A program made the position numbers and the translations under genes. Positions 42,020 to 51,449 of a stretch of 64,000 nucleotides of DNA are shown here, in pieces. The notes under the pieces are model-generated. The model saw only the letters and a program-made list of their open reading frames with translations, was not told the DNA's origin and did not search any database. This stretch comes from Deltaproteobacteria bacterium (GTDB lineage Bacteria > Myxococcota_A > UBA796 > SXON01). Position 1 is the stretch's first letter; each line of letters begins with the position of its first letter. The stretch spans positions 16,894 to 80,893 of the forward strand of contig CANKTH010000007.1 in the NCBI GenBank assembly GCA_947486185.1, read 5' to 3'.

Positions 42020-44572
42020 TCAGCGTACGCGGAACCACAATCCAACGACACCATCAAGCGTGAGCTTCCACCAACCTTTTCCATCCGGGACCACGGGGAT
42101 GGCCTGCCCCTCGCGTCCCCCGGTGTCCAGCAAAAACACCTTTGGTCGTCCCTTCCACGGAAACGACACCGTCCCCTTGACGCCGCCCAACCGGATCGGC
42201 GCCGTGCCGTCCGAGGCGCGGTAGCGACCCTGGCTCACCGTGACAATGCCCGTGTTCTCCTGCCGCGCGCTCACCGCGAGGAGCGCGCCGCCCGCGTCGT
42301 GGGCGAAGCTCACTACGGCCCAACGGTCAAGCGCAACCCGCAGTCCCGAGGGCTCGAGCGGACCGACCCCCTGGCCCACCGGCGCGCCCGGGCCCCCGAC
42401 CCGAACCTGGTAACCCGGGCGATCCACCACCAGATGGCCGGGCCACCAACCTACACTTCCGTCAGGCTCTCCCGGAATCGGCGACACCGGGACCTCGCTG
42501 ACCGCGGTGCGGACCCGGTTGCCCAGCACGAAGGCGGGATCGAGGACCTCCCAGGGGCGCGCCCCCTTGGACGGATCCGCGAGGAGCGCGCCCTCCGGGT
42601 CCACGGATATGGGGAAATAGCCTGGTGCTGGCTGGATTGTTCCGGCCCGGAACGCCGCCGACGCCGCGGGCAGATGGGCAAGCAGCGTGTAGCTGCTCCG
42701 AAGCTCTCCGGCTCCGGCGCGGGTGGGGCCGTCGTCGAGCACGGGCCCGTCGCTCCACGGGATCCAGACCAACGCGTCCCAGTCCTGGACCGCCGCCAAC
42801 GCCGCAAACAACGGCGCCGCCTCCGCGCGGAAGGGATTGGGGAAGGTGTGGTTGAGCTCACCGACACAGGCCGCCGTGCCGGCGACCTGCGCCGGCAGGA
42901 AGCTGAGGAGGGAGGCGGGCGCCTCCAGGCTCGAGCGGGCCTCGGTCTCCCCGTCGGCAGACTTGTTCAGCGCGATGTGGATATCGCTGATCCGCGCGTC
43001 GATCCCCTCTTTCGCCCATCTGGACGTCAACGGCGCGACCGCCGCCTGTACATAGGGCCGGTTGTATTGGAACGGCGGTATCACGGGCGCGGTGAAGCCC
43101 ATCGCTCTGGCCTTACGCGCCACCCGAGTGTACCATGCGTCCTGGATCTCCGCGTAGAAGGCCAGGAGATCGTCACGTCGCGTCCGTGGCCAGCGCCCGG
43201 CGAGCTGGCTCGCAACCGGCTCCCGGCGCACGGACCCGGCCGGCAGGGACTCACCCGGGGCGAGGCCGGGGAACACCCCACCGGTCCACGCGGCGACCAG
43301 CGCGGCTTCGTCTACATAACGTTCCTTCAACCAATCGTTCCACCGCTGATCCAGCGCGGCGAGATGCGCCGGGGGCAGCTGCTCCAGACCGAATCCCCAC
43401 AAGCTCGTGAGCTCGTGTTCGTTGGACAGCTCCAACATCGCGACGCCGGGCTCCTCCGCGTACTTCTTGCCCGTGTAGGGGTTTTCGCGCCCCCAGAGCT
43501 GCTCGAACCACCGCTCATACGCGTCGGCACGATCGGGCTCCCACATCGGCGCAAACTTGTGCCCCGAAGGTACCGGATCGGGGATCAACACCCCGTCGGC
43601 AGCGGTGAACTCACGTGCGGTGGCGACCTCGAGCCACAGGTAGAGTCCGTGAGCGAGCAGACGTGAGACGAAATAATCCAGACGATCCAGCCGATCCACG
43701 TCAAACGGACTGCCTCCGAGCTCTCGGTCCGGCGCCAGGACCCCAAGGGGAGCACGATGATCGATATGGTGGACCCGGACGAGGTTGAAGCCCAGACCCG
43801 CGAGCGTCGCAGCGAAGGCGTCCGCCTCCGACCTCTCGGGGATCGCCCCAGCAGAGACCAGGTTGATCCCCCAGAAGCGGGCTCGTGTACCATCCCCGTA
43901 AACGAAGTGACCGTCCAGGTCGAGCCGCACGGGTCCCCGTCGGCCGGCGGGGGCCTCCACGGGCAGGGATGAGGGCAGGGGCGAAAGCCATCGTTCAAGC
44001 ACGTAGGGCGCCGAGTCGGCCAGCGGACGCGGGCTGAGGGACAGCGGCGAGGGCCCCACCGCGACCCCCGCGACACACAGCGTCGCCGTCGCGCGGGCGT
44101 GGATGGACACGCGCTTGACCTCCACGTCCCGGGCAATCGGCAGGATCCACAGGTTCCCCTCGCGAGGCTGACCGGTCGCGAGGTCCTGGCCCAAGGGCAC
44201 CACAAAGCTCCGACCCGTCGCGACGGGCGGCTGGCTCATCGCTTCGCCCACCACAGCGACGGCCTCAATCCGCGTGCCATCCGCGAGCTCGACCTTCACC
44301 ATCGCGCCCGGCCCGGAGGCCTGCGGCTCCCGGAGCCACCAGCGGAGCAGGAGGGCCTCGCCCGCGTGGCCGACGGGCACCTCCACTGCCGCACGCCCCT
44401 TGGGGTTGGACGAAGAGCGGAGGCACACCGCGTCTTTTCCGGGTACATCGCTGAAAAGGTCGCTGTCCACCACGGAGGCCAGGGAGACCTCGACCGGGGC
44501 GGCCCGGAGCTCCGAGACCGCGAGGATGCCGACGGCGCCCAACCCGAACAACATCGCCGAGAACCGCCTCAT
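42020..44572 (-). CDS. Secreted glycoside-hydrolase-like TIM-barrel protein
   Basis: An 850-residue protein with an N-terminal signal (MLFGLGAVGILAVSELRAAP). After a beta-rich N-terminal region comes RARFWGINLVSAGAIPE, then LGFNLVRVHHID and LELSNEHELTSLWGF near residue 380, the Asn-Glu pair expected at strand 4 of clan GH-A enzymes (general acid/base). The C-terminal ~250 residues are beta-sandwich-like (DRWAVVSFAH, GTVSFPWKG). The polysaccharide substrate is unknown. Overlaps the upstream paralogue by ATGA. Confidence 0.72.
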   Translation of the reverse strand: MRRFSAMLFGLGAVGILAVSELRAAPVEVSLASVVDSDLFSDVPGKDAVCLRSSSNPKGRAAVEVPVGHAGEALLLRWWLREPQASGPGAMVKVELADGTRIEAVAVVGEAMSQPPVATGRSFVVPLGQDLATGQPREGNLWILPIARDVEVKRVSIHARATATLCVAGVAVGPSPLSLSPRPLADSAPYVLERWLSPLPSSLPVEAPAGRRGPVRLDLDGHFVYGDGTRARFWGINLVSAGAIPERSEADAFAATLAGLGFNLVRVHHIDHRAPLGVLAPDRELGGSPFDVDRLDRLDYFVSRLLAHGLYLWLEVATAREFTAADGVLIPDPVPSGHKFAPMWEPDRADAYERWFEQLWGRENPYTGKKYAEEPGVAMLELSNEHELTSLWGFGLEQLPPAHLAALDQRWNDWLKERYVDEAALVAAWTGGVFPGLAPGESLPAGSVRREPVASQLAGRWPRTRRDDLLAFYAEIQDAWYTRVARKARAMGFTAPVIPPFQYNRPYVQAAVAPLTSRWAKEGIDARISDIHIALNKSADGETEARSSLEAPASLLSFLPAQVAGTAACVGELNHTFPNPFRAEAAPLFAALAAVQDWDALVWIPWSDGPVLDDGPTRAGAGELRSSYTLLAHLPAASAAFRAGTIQPAPGYFPISVDPEGALLADPSKGARPWEVLDPAFVLGNRVRTAVSEVPVSPIPGEPDGSVGWWPGHLVVDRPGYQVRVGGPGAPVGQGVGPLEPSGLRVALDRWAVVSFAHDAGGALLAVSARQENTGIVTVSQGRYRASDGTAPIRLGGVKGTVSFPWKGRPKVFLLDTGGREGQAIPVVPDGKGWWKLTLDGVVGLWFRVR

Positions 44573-47088
44573 CGGCCGATCTCCAGACTACCGACCCGCG
44601 CGTCCACCTCCCACCAGTCCTGCCCCAGCGCCCGCACCGGCACCGGCGTCGTGCTCCCCGGCGCGCGCACCACCGGCGCCACCGGCCACCGAAAAGCCAC
44701 CGTTCCTTTGGGCACCTCAGCGAGCACCGGGCCCGAGCCCGGCGCCCGGAGGAGCCGCCCGCCAAACGCCCACGCTTCGCCAACGCGGGCCTGCCGGGCC
44801 GACACCGTCAGCCTCGCTCCAAGCGGCCCGATCCGGCCCGCGCGCCGCCCCAGCGGCACCGTGTCCACCCAGGCGACGGCCGCCCAGCGGTCGAGACTCA
44901 CGCGCAGATCGGTCAAGCTTCGCGGACCGACGCCGTCGCCCATAGCTTCGCCCGGGGGTCCCACCCTCACCCGCAGGTCAGGGCGATCGACGATCAGCAC
45001 ACCGGGGTCCGCCCACCAACCAACCCCGTCCACCAGCGGAGAGGGGCCCGCGTAGCTCCGCGCCGCCACCCCCTGCGGGCACGAGCGCGCCTCGAGGCTA
45101 CCGTAGAACCGGCAATCCGGGCCGGCCGGCGCCGCGGTGCCCGTCAACCTTGCCCGCATCTGGGTGGATAATACGATACCCAGATCCTCGGTCATTCGCG
45201 GGGCCTCCCACTCCGACGCCCAGCCCCGCTCCTCCTGGGCCTCTCCCGGCACCGGCAGCTCCCAGCGCCCAACGGCGCTGTCTACGCGGAACTCACGAAA
45301 CGCGAGCGCTGCGCCCGGCATCTGGAGCAGGACTCCCGGATCGCCGGCGAGCCCGCGTGCACCCCAGCCCTCCCAGAGCACCACGTCCGCGTCCTGAACA
45401 CTCCCGAGCACCGCCCACACCCATGGCGCTTCGCTCCGCCATGGATTGGGCGCGGGGTGGCGGACCTCCACCACCGCGGCACGCTCCGCCTGTAAGCCTG
45501 AAAACACCGAGAGCGCCGCCTCCGGGCGGGCCAGCAGGCTCTCCCCCTCGATCAGGTCCTCACGTGCGCGGTCCCACACCAGCCGCACATCAGAAAAAAC
45601 CGAGTTGGGATAGAGGGATTGTAACAGACCCCGCCCCCTCGTCTCGGTCGGCGCGTAGTGCACTCCCGGCCCGATTTCGGCCATCACCGGCGACAGTCGT
45701 GCGTAGAGCTCCCGCTCGAGCTGCCGATAGAACCGGATGAGGTCACGGCCCCGCACCTCGGGCCACCCTCCGGCAAGCTGCGGAAAAAGCGGCTCCCTTC
45801 GTACGGTACCGAGGGACTCCCCGGGCCCCAGGCCTCCCCGCACCGGCGCCGCCCACGCAGCCGCGAGCGCGGCCTCCGTGCCGTAGCGCTGTTTCAACCA
45901 GTCATTCCATCGTAGATCCAGCTCAGCGAGCGCGCTGACCGGCAGCGACTCCAAGCCAAGGCCCCAACGGGAGGCCAGGGAGTGTTCGGGAGACACCGTC
46001 ATCGCCAGCACCGCCGGGCTCGCCAACCAAAGGGCCCCCGCGGGCCCGCGGGTTCGTGACCAGAAGCCCCGAAGTTGCTGGATCATCGCCGCCTCCGCCG
46101 TCGGCGACCAGAAGGGCCGGAGCCGCCAGCCGTCCGGCAGCCCGCTCTGGGGATCCGAGGCGAGCCCGCCACGCGCGATACCCTCAAACCAAAGGTACAG
46201 CCCTGCTTGTTCGGCTGTGGTGAGGAGTTGATCGAGGCGAGCGAGGCGCTCGGGATCGGCCACGCGGGCCCCTTCGGGCAGACTGACCCGACCCCAGTCG
46301 GCGTCGAGCCCGGTGAAGCGCACGAGGTTGAACCCCAGCCGCTGAAGCCTCCCAAAAAGTCCAGCGACGTGCTCCGCTTCAGGGAGCCCCTCGATCTCGA
46401 CACCCCAGAACCGTACCCGCTGGCCAGCCTGGTAGAGGTGCCCGTCGTCGCCACGCGTCACCCGCGCCATGTGGCTGCTACCGAGCGCCGCCCTTTGGGT
46501 ATCGGTGCCGACCCCCTCGGTCACGTCCTTCGCGGGCGCGCTGCCTGGCTCGCCGACGTCCACCCAGCTGGTGAGCACCTCGGGCGCGTCGCGGCGCCAG
46601 CGCTCCGGCCCCCATTCAACCTCGTAGACACACACCGCAGCCGACATACGCGGCTCGATCACCAGGCTCGTCAGCCCTCCGGAGACCGGGACCGTCCATA
46701 CGCTACCTTCTACCTGCGCTCCCATGCGCCGACCCACAGTGACCGGCTCCACGTCCGGGCCCGCAACAGGCGTGCGTGACAGCTCCGATCCGACGGTGAA
46801 GACCTTCGTCTGGCTCCCCGCCGCGGCGTTCAGCGTGACGGCGATCACGTGTCCGCGTTCCCCACCCTCCAGGCTCCAGGTGACACGCAACACCTCGCCC
46901 TCGCCCTTCAGCGGGATCTCCAACTTACGCCGCGGCATTCCTGAACGGGTCCCGCCGACGCAGCTCGCGTCCAGCCCCGGCCGCTCATCCAGCCGGTCGT
47001 CCTTGAGCACGAGCCCCGAATCCTCGGCGGACGCCCCGCCGACGAGGGCGCGAAAGAGCAGGAGCGCGGAAGGGTTCATCGGCCGCAC
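44569..47088 (-). CDS. Secreted paralogue of the glycoside-hydrolase-like protein, altered active site
   Basis: An 839-residue protein (start possibly Met4, MNPSALLLF) with a signal ending near GGASAED. It shares the layout of the next gene: VRFWGVEIEGLPE, LGFNLVRFTGLD, LDLRWNDWLKQRYGTEAALAAAW, DRWAAVAWVDT and WWEVDARVGSLEI all have counterparts there. Where the partner has SNEHEL, this one has SPEHSL, so the Asn before the presumed acid/base Glu is Pro. It may be a non-catalytic binder or have changed specificity. A tandem duplication followed by divergence is inferred. It ends in a 4-bp overlap with its partner. Confidence 0.7.
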   Translation of the reverse strand: MRPMNPSALLLFRALVGGASAEDSGLVLKDDRLDERPGLDASCVGGTRSGMPRRKLEIPLKGEGEVLRVTWSLEGGERGHVIAVTLNAAAGSQTKVFTVGSELSRTPVAGPDVEPVTVGRRMGAQVEGSVWTVPVSGGLTSLVIEPRMSAAVCVYEVEWGPERWRRDAPEVLTSWVDVGEPGSAPAKDVTEGVGTDTQRAALGSSHMARVTRGDDGHLYQAGQRVRFWGVEIEGLPEAEHVAGLFGRLQRLGFNLVRFTGLDADWGRVSLPEGARVADPERLARLDQLLTTAEQAGLYLWFEGIARGGLASDPQSGLPDGWRLRPFWSPTAEAAMIQQLRGFWSRTRGPAGALWLASPAVLAMTVSPEHSLASRWGLGLESLPVSALAELDLRWNDWLKQRYGTEAALAAAWAAPVRGGLGPGESLGTVRREPLFPQLAGGWPEVRGRDLIRFYRQLERELYARLSPVMAEIGPGVHYAPTETRGRGLLQSLYPNSVFSDVRLVWDRAREDLIEGESLLARPEAALSVFSGLQAERAAVVEVRHPAPNPWRSEAPWVWAVLGSVQDADVVLWEGWGARGLAGDPGVLLQMPGAALAFREFRVDSAVGRWELPVPGEAQEERGWASEWEAPRMTEDLGIVLSTQMRARLTGTAAPAGPDCRFYGSLEARSCPQGVAARSYAGPSPLVDGVGWWADPGVLIVDRPDLRVRVGPPGEAMGDGVGPRSLTDLRVSLDRWAAVAWVDTVPLGRRAGRIGPLGARLTVSARQARVGEAWAFGGRLLRAPGSGPVLAEVPKGTVAFRWPVAPVVRAPGSTTPVPVRALGQDWWEVDARVGSLEIGR

Positions 47089-47103
47089 CCGCCCAGGCGC
47101 GGG

Positions 47104-48645
47104 TCAGTGCCCCGCGTCAAGGTAGCCCATGGCCTCGAGCTGGCCCCGCGTCGCGGCGTCGATGCCGGGCTCGGCGCCGGACTTCGCGGCGAACGACGGC
47201 TTGAAGGTGCCATCCTTACAGGTCATACCGTCATTCCTCACCCGGGAGTCGGGCTCCTGCGCGGGCACCTTCCGCTCCCACGCGCCGAGCAGCGCCGCGA
47301 GCGCGGCGCGCCTGCTGGTATTGGACCCCGCCTGGTTCTGCGCCAGTACCTGCTGCCCGCCCGCCGGGTACAGCTCCTCGTCAGGTAGCATCTCCAGGTG
47401 CTCCTTGAGTTTTTCGTCAAGCTTCGTGCCCTCGTGACATCCGTCGACCCGGTAGCGCCGGGCGTCATCGTTGCGGATGTAGAGCTCGGTCTCGGTGCGC
47501 ACCGCGAGCTTGTAGTTGCTCGCAAAGTCGCTCTCAACAAATACTTCGGTCGGAAGGTCACTGACCGGACCGCTCCCGGTAACGAGCGGCGCGAGCGAGC
47601 TCCCGCTCACATCGGCGGGCACGCCAAAGCCAAGGAGGTCCGTCAGCGTCGGCACGAGGTCGATGCTCTGCGCGAGCTGGTCCACCACCCGTTGGCTCAG
47701 GGCCGGATGGTGGAGGACTAGCGGCACGTGAATGACGCTGTCGTACACGGTGTGCCCATGAAACATCGCGTAAGGAAGCCCGGGATGGCTCTGGAGCCCC
47801 TCCCCGTGGTCGGAGACCACCACCACGAGCGTGTTGTTCATCAGGCCCCGGCGCTCCAAGCCGGCCAACAACGCGGCGAGCGCGTCATCCGCGTCGCGGA
47901 TCTCGGCATCGTAGTCCACCGATTTGGAGCCGCGCATCCGGCTCTTCTCCTCGTCGGTGGGGGCCCACGGGCGATGGGGGTCGATGTAGACGACCTTGAG
48001 AAAATAGGGCTTGGACTTCAGCGCCTCGGCGTGGCGGTCGAGCAGACCGTCCACCTTGCCGTTGACGACCAGCGCGTCGTCGAGGAGCACGTTGTCGGCA
48101 ACCTGTACCTGACCCGTCCCCTCTTTGGGCTTGACGTGTTTCCAGACCGCGGTGGCGTCTACGTACTCGGTATAACCTTGGGCATACCCGAACACCGCGT
48201 CTACGTTGGCGTTTGAGTTGGCGCCCAGTGTGACATAGCCCTTCTCCGCGAAGCGCTCAGAGAGCATCACCGCCGAATCGGGCAGGTGATCAAAGCGCTC
48301 TTCGTAGATGCCCACCTCCCGGCCATGGCGACCGGTCAACAAGGAGGTGAACGCGGGTCGGGTCCACGAACTATTGGAGATGAACTGACTGAAGCGTACG
48401 CCCTCGCCCGCGAGGCGGTCGATGGTCGGGGAGGTGGCATGGGGGTAGCCGTAGGCGCCCAGATGATCGGCACGCGTGGTGTCGAAGACGACGAATAGGA
48501 CGCTCGTTTTTCCGCCTTCAAGGGGCACGCCTGGCGTCTCGGCCGCCGCGGTCGCGGGCGGGCCACCTTGGGTCGAAGGCGCGGTGGGGGTCTCCGCAGC
48601 GCCGGAGCAGGCGCCCAGGTTCAGCAGAGAGAAGAGAAGGAACAT
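47104..48645 (-). CDS. Sulfatase-superfamily lipoprotein with Thr at the nucleophile position
   Basis: A 513-residue protein. MFLLFSLLNLGACSG is a lipoprotein signal (lipobox LGAC), followed by a Thr/Pro/Ala-rich linker. The sulfatase-superfamily domain begins SVLFVVFDTTRADHLGAYGY, with VVVVSDHGEGLQSHPG carrying the second metal pair. The nucleophile loop reads TRPAFTSLLTG, again with Thr instead of the Cys/Ser of true sulfatases. Conventional sulfatase activity is therefore unlikely unless an unknown nucleophile is used; phosphotransfer is the main alternative. Genes on both sides encode secreted proteins. Confidence 0.8.
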   Translation of the reverse strand: MFLLFSLLNLGACSGAAETPTAPSTQGGPPATAAAETPGVPLEGGKTSVLFVVFDTTRADHLGAYGYPHATSPTIDRLAGEGVRFSQFISNSSWTRPAFTSLLTGRHGREVGIYEERFDHLPDSAVMLSERFAEKGYVTLGANSNANVDAVFGYAQGYTEYVDATAVWKHVKPKEGTGQVQVADNVLLDDALVVNGKVDGLLDRHAEALKSKPYFLKVVYIDPHRPWAPTDEEKSRMRGSKSVDYDAEIRDADDALAALLAGLERRGLMNNTLVVVVSDHGEGLQSHPGLPYAMFHGHTVYDSVIHVPLVLHHPALSQRVVDQLAQSIDLVPTLTDLLGFGVPADVSGSSLAPLVTGSGPVSDLPTEVFVESDFASNYKLAVRTETELYIRNDDARRYRVDGCHEGTKLDEKLKEHLEMLPDEELYPAGGQQVLAQNQAGSNTSRRAALAALLGAWERKVPAQEPDSRVRNDGMTCKDGTFKPSFAAKSGAEPGIDAATRGQLEAMGYLDAGH

Positions 48646-48680
48646 GGTGAGGATTCGCCTGGACAGGGTGGAGCGGCGCG

Positions 48681-49967
48681 TCAGACTGGCGGGCGGAAAA
48701 CGAGGATACGGGCGTTGAGGCTGTCGTGGAGGTAGAGGGCGCCGGGCCCTGCAGCGAGCCCCGCGAGCTCCACGTTGGCGTCCGTGTAGAGGGTCTGGCT
48801 ACAGACCTCCGCGCCCGAAGTATCAAAAATATGGAGCTCCGTAGGGCACTCCACCGCGTCACACAGCGGGGTCTTCGACACGTAGAGCAGGTTGTCCCCG
48901 TCACTGTCAAGCTCGGCGGGCACCGTGCCCCACGCTTCGGGGATCGGCAACGTGGCCAATAGCCCTCCCGTGGCCGGGTCCGTCGCGGTAAAAAGCAGGT
49001 CACTCCCTGGTGATAGCGCGCACACCTGCCACACCACCCCGTCGAGCGCGGCGGCCCCACCGCGCTCGCCGCGACAGGGGTTCTCGACGCTGGCGTTCCA
49101 CGAGTGAGAGGTCAGGTTGTAGGTGTCGATCTGGTCGCCGGGTACGTAGAGGAACTCCTCCTCGGCTCCGAGGCCGGTCAGCCCGTCGCCGTTGGACACA
49201 AAGCTCTCGATCACCGCGCCGCTCAAGGGGTCCAACGCGTAGAGCATGTCGGGCGAGTGACCGGGCTCAGCGGCGTACAGCAGGCCTCGCCCGAAAGCGA
49301 GCGCTTCAAAGGGCCCTTCGGCGAGCGCCAGCACCTCGGCCGCCGCGAGATCGCACGCCAGCGCGCAGACCTCGGCGCCGTCGCAGTCATTGTCGATTCC
49401 GTCGCAGTTGTCTTCGGCGTCCGGATGGATGCCCGCGTCGGCGTCGTTACAGTCACCGCCGGCCTCGACAGAGCCGGGGGGCGCCTCGCAACCCGTGTTG
49501 GCGGAGTTGGAGTTGCCGTAGCCGTCGCCGTCATCGTCGGCGTGCCAGGTACGGATATCGGATGCGTCGTCGTCACGGATGCCGTCGCAGTCGTTGTCAA
49601 CGCCGTCACACTGTTCCACGCCGCCTGGAAAAGCCGCGGCGGAGGTGTCGTCACAGTCGGTCGCGTCGAGCGTGCGCCCGTCTCCCTCCCCGCACGCAGG
49701 GAAATATAGATAGGGATTGCCGAAGCCGTCGCCGTCTTCATCGGCATACCAGGTGTCGGCGCCCTCTGGGTCTTCGTCCACGTCCCCGTCACAGTCTTCG
49801 TCGCGGCCGTCACAGTGCTCTGCTGCGCCCGGAAGAACCTCGGCATCGGCGTCATCGCAGTCGCCGTCGCCCGGCCGCCAACCATCGGCGTCCGCGTCGA
49901 GCCACTTCGGGTCGGGGGGCGCCTCGGGAGCCGCACAGGCGGTGCACAACCAGATGAGCAGCATCAC
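48681..49967 (-). CDS. MopE-type metal-binding repeat lipoprotein with propeller-like domain
   Basis: A 428-residue protein. The signal MMLLIWLCTACAAP contains a lipobox. Residues 20-200 hold about four Asp/Cys-rich repeats of the putative metal-binding MopE type (GDGDCDDADAEVLPGAAEHCDG, DGVDNDCDG, DADDDGDGYG-like blocks), which resemble calcium-binding thrombospondin-type turns. From ~210 the sequence becomes a beta-propeller-like region (LAFGRGLLYAAEPGHS, LGAEEEFLYVPGD, LDSDGDNLLYVSKTP). Common on the cell surface of Myxococcota-like bacteria. Ligand unknown. Confidence 0.82.
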   Translation of the reverse strand: MMLLIWLCTACAAPEAPPDPKWLDADADGWRPGDGDCDDADAEVLPGAAEHCDGRDEDCDGDVDEDPEGADTWYADEDGDGFGNPYLYFPACGEGDGRTLDATDCDDTSAAAFPGGVEQCDGVDNDCDGIRDDDASDIRTWHADDDGDGYGNSNSANTGCEAPPGSVEAGGDCNDADAGIHPDAEDNCDGIDNDCDGAEVCALACDLAAAEVLALAEGPFEALAFGRGLLYAAEPGHSPDMLYALDPLSGAVIESFVSNGDGLTGLGAEEEFLYVPGDQIDTYNLTSHSWNASVENPCRGERGGAAALDGVVWQVCALSPGSDLLFTATDPATGGLLATLPIPEAWGTVPAELDSDGDNLLYVSKTPLCDAVECPTELHIFDTSGAEVCSQTLYTDANVELAGLAAGPGALYLHDSLNARILVFRPPV

Positions 49968-50041
49968 GCCTCCACCGTGCGACTATCCTCCGGAGGCGCG
50001 CTGTCCACGCCGCACCGCCGCCGACCGGCCTCCGAGGCCGA

Positions 50042-51352
50042 TCAGAAATTCGCGGCGGTCATATTCCAGGTGAAGCTGGCGTCCGGGATCGGCCCGATCA
50101 CCGTCCTGGTGAAAGATTTGGTGGCGGGGTCGTACACGTACTGGCGCAGCTCACGCTGCTCGTCGGAGGCTACGTAGAGCTCGGGGGTGCCGTTACCATC
50201 GAGGTCAGCCGGGTAGGTGGTGTGCTCGAAACCGGAGGAGTTCACCTCGATGTTCTGCGAGGTCCACTTGCCGTCACCGTGGCCGTCGAGGAACCAGAGC
50301 CCGGTTTTCATCCCGGCGGCGACCAGGTCCTTCTTGCCGTCCCCGTTGAAGTCGCCCGAAACCAGGAAACGACACTGTTTGTCGTCGATGGTGATCAGCG
50401 CCTTGGCCTCGAATCCGCCACCCTTCTTCGGGAGGTACTGCCGGATTTCGACCGGCCTGATCACCTTGGCCTTGCCATCCACCACCTCGGTCTCTGCCTC
50501 GATCACCGCGTAAAACTCGCTCTTCTTGTCCCCGTCCATGTCGTGGACGAGGATCTCCTTGGCGTGGCTGCCGGCGTGGTCGTCCACGAGGGTGCGGACG
50601 TAGGTGGTGCCGTCGTACTTGTACATGACGACCTGGCCGGGCTGGGACGCGCCGCTGGCGTTGTTCCGCGCCGACGGGGTCGCGAAAAACTCGTTCTTTC
50701 CGTCACCATCGACGTCGCCGATCTCGATCTCGTGCACGAAGGTGTCGGCGGCCTTGTCGAGCTCCACCACCTCGAGCTTGCCGTCTTTGTAGGTTCCGAC
50801 GCCGATCACCCCGTAGTCGTGGGTGGCCATCACCAGATCGTCCGCACCGTCACCGTTGACATCGCCTACCTCGATGTCCCGCACCCGGTTGAACTTGCCC
50901 TCCCACTTGGGGTTCCACAACGACTCCGAGCTCCAGCTCTTGCCGTCACGTTTCCAGAACTTGAGGTGTGCTTCGACGCCCGCGATGGTGAGGAGCCCGT
51001 CACGGAAAGGCAACACCTTGTGAAACACGTTGGAGGCGCCATCTTCCACCTTGAACGCCTTCCAGCCCTCGGGCCGCTGCTGCCAGAGGGTCATGAGCGC
51101 CGGTCCCGGCTTGGACTTGCCCGCAGCGTCCTTGATGAACTGGGCCTGAGCCAAGAAGAGCGTAGGAAATGGGCCACCCTCGGGCATTTCCGCGAGGAGC
51201 GCGGTGGGCACGGGGGGCTTGGCGGCCGGAGCGGCGCTGCCCTCTCCCGCGGCGGCAACGGTGCTCGCGCCGCTGGGCGCTGGCGTGTCGCAGGCGGAGA
51301 GGCTGTACAAAATGAGCACGGAAGCCGACCTACGGAACAACGCGACAGGCAT
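50042..51352 (-). CDS. FG-GAP/VCBS-repeat lipoprotein
   Basis: A 436-residue protein. SVLILYSLSACDTP is a lipoprotein signal (lipobox LSAC), followed by an Ala/Pro linker. The body has FG-GAP-type calcium-binding blades: DIEVGDVNGDGADDLVMATHD, EIGDVDGDGKNEFFAT, LVHDMDGDKKSEFYAV, SGDFNGDGKKDLVAAG, and DLDGNGTPELYVASD. This predicts an integrin-like beta-propeller at the surface. It is divergent from the TonB-dependent receptor gene (97-bp gap), so the two may be regulated together. Confidence 0.85.
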   Translation of the reverse strand: MPVALFRRSASVLILYSLSACDTPAPSGASTVAAAGEGSAAPAAKPPVPTALLAEMPEGGPFPTLFLAQAQFIKDAAGKSKPGPALMTLWQQRPEGWKAFKVEDGASNVFHKVLPFRDGLLTIAGVEAHLKFWKRDGKSWSSESLWNPKWEGKFNRVRDIEVGDVNGDGADDLVMATHDYGVIGVGTYKDGKLEVVELDKAADTFVHEIEIGDVDGDGKNEFFATPSARNNASGASQPGQVVMYKYDGTTYVRTLVDDHAGSHAKEILVHDMDGDKKSEFYAVIEAETEVVDGKAKVIRPVEIRQYLPKKGGGFEAKALITIDDKQCRFLVSGDFNGDGKKDLVAAGMKTGLWFLDGHGDGKWTSQNIEVNSSGFEHTTYPADLDGNGTPELYVASDEQRELRQYVYDPATKSFTRTVIGPIPDASFTWNMTAANF

Positions 51353-51449
51353 GGGACTCTCCAGAGCGCGCCGCCTAACCTGCCGCCCTGGTGGTGCATG
51401 TCAATGGCCGTCAGCAGGTGTCCCTCGCCGCCGTGCTACCCTGGGCTCG

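Noticed and set aside
42299-43666. 455-residue plus-strand ORF
   Set aside because: Antisense to the glycoside-hydrolase-like gene, which has a signal peptide and conserved motifs; this one is Arg/Gly-rich with no recognisable features.
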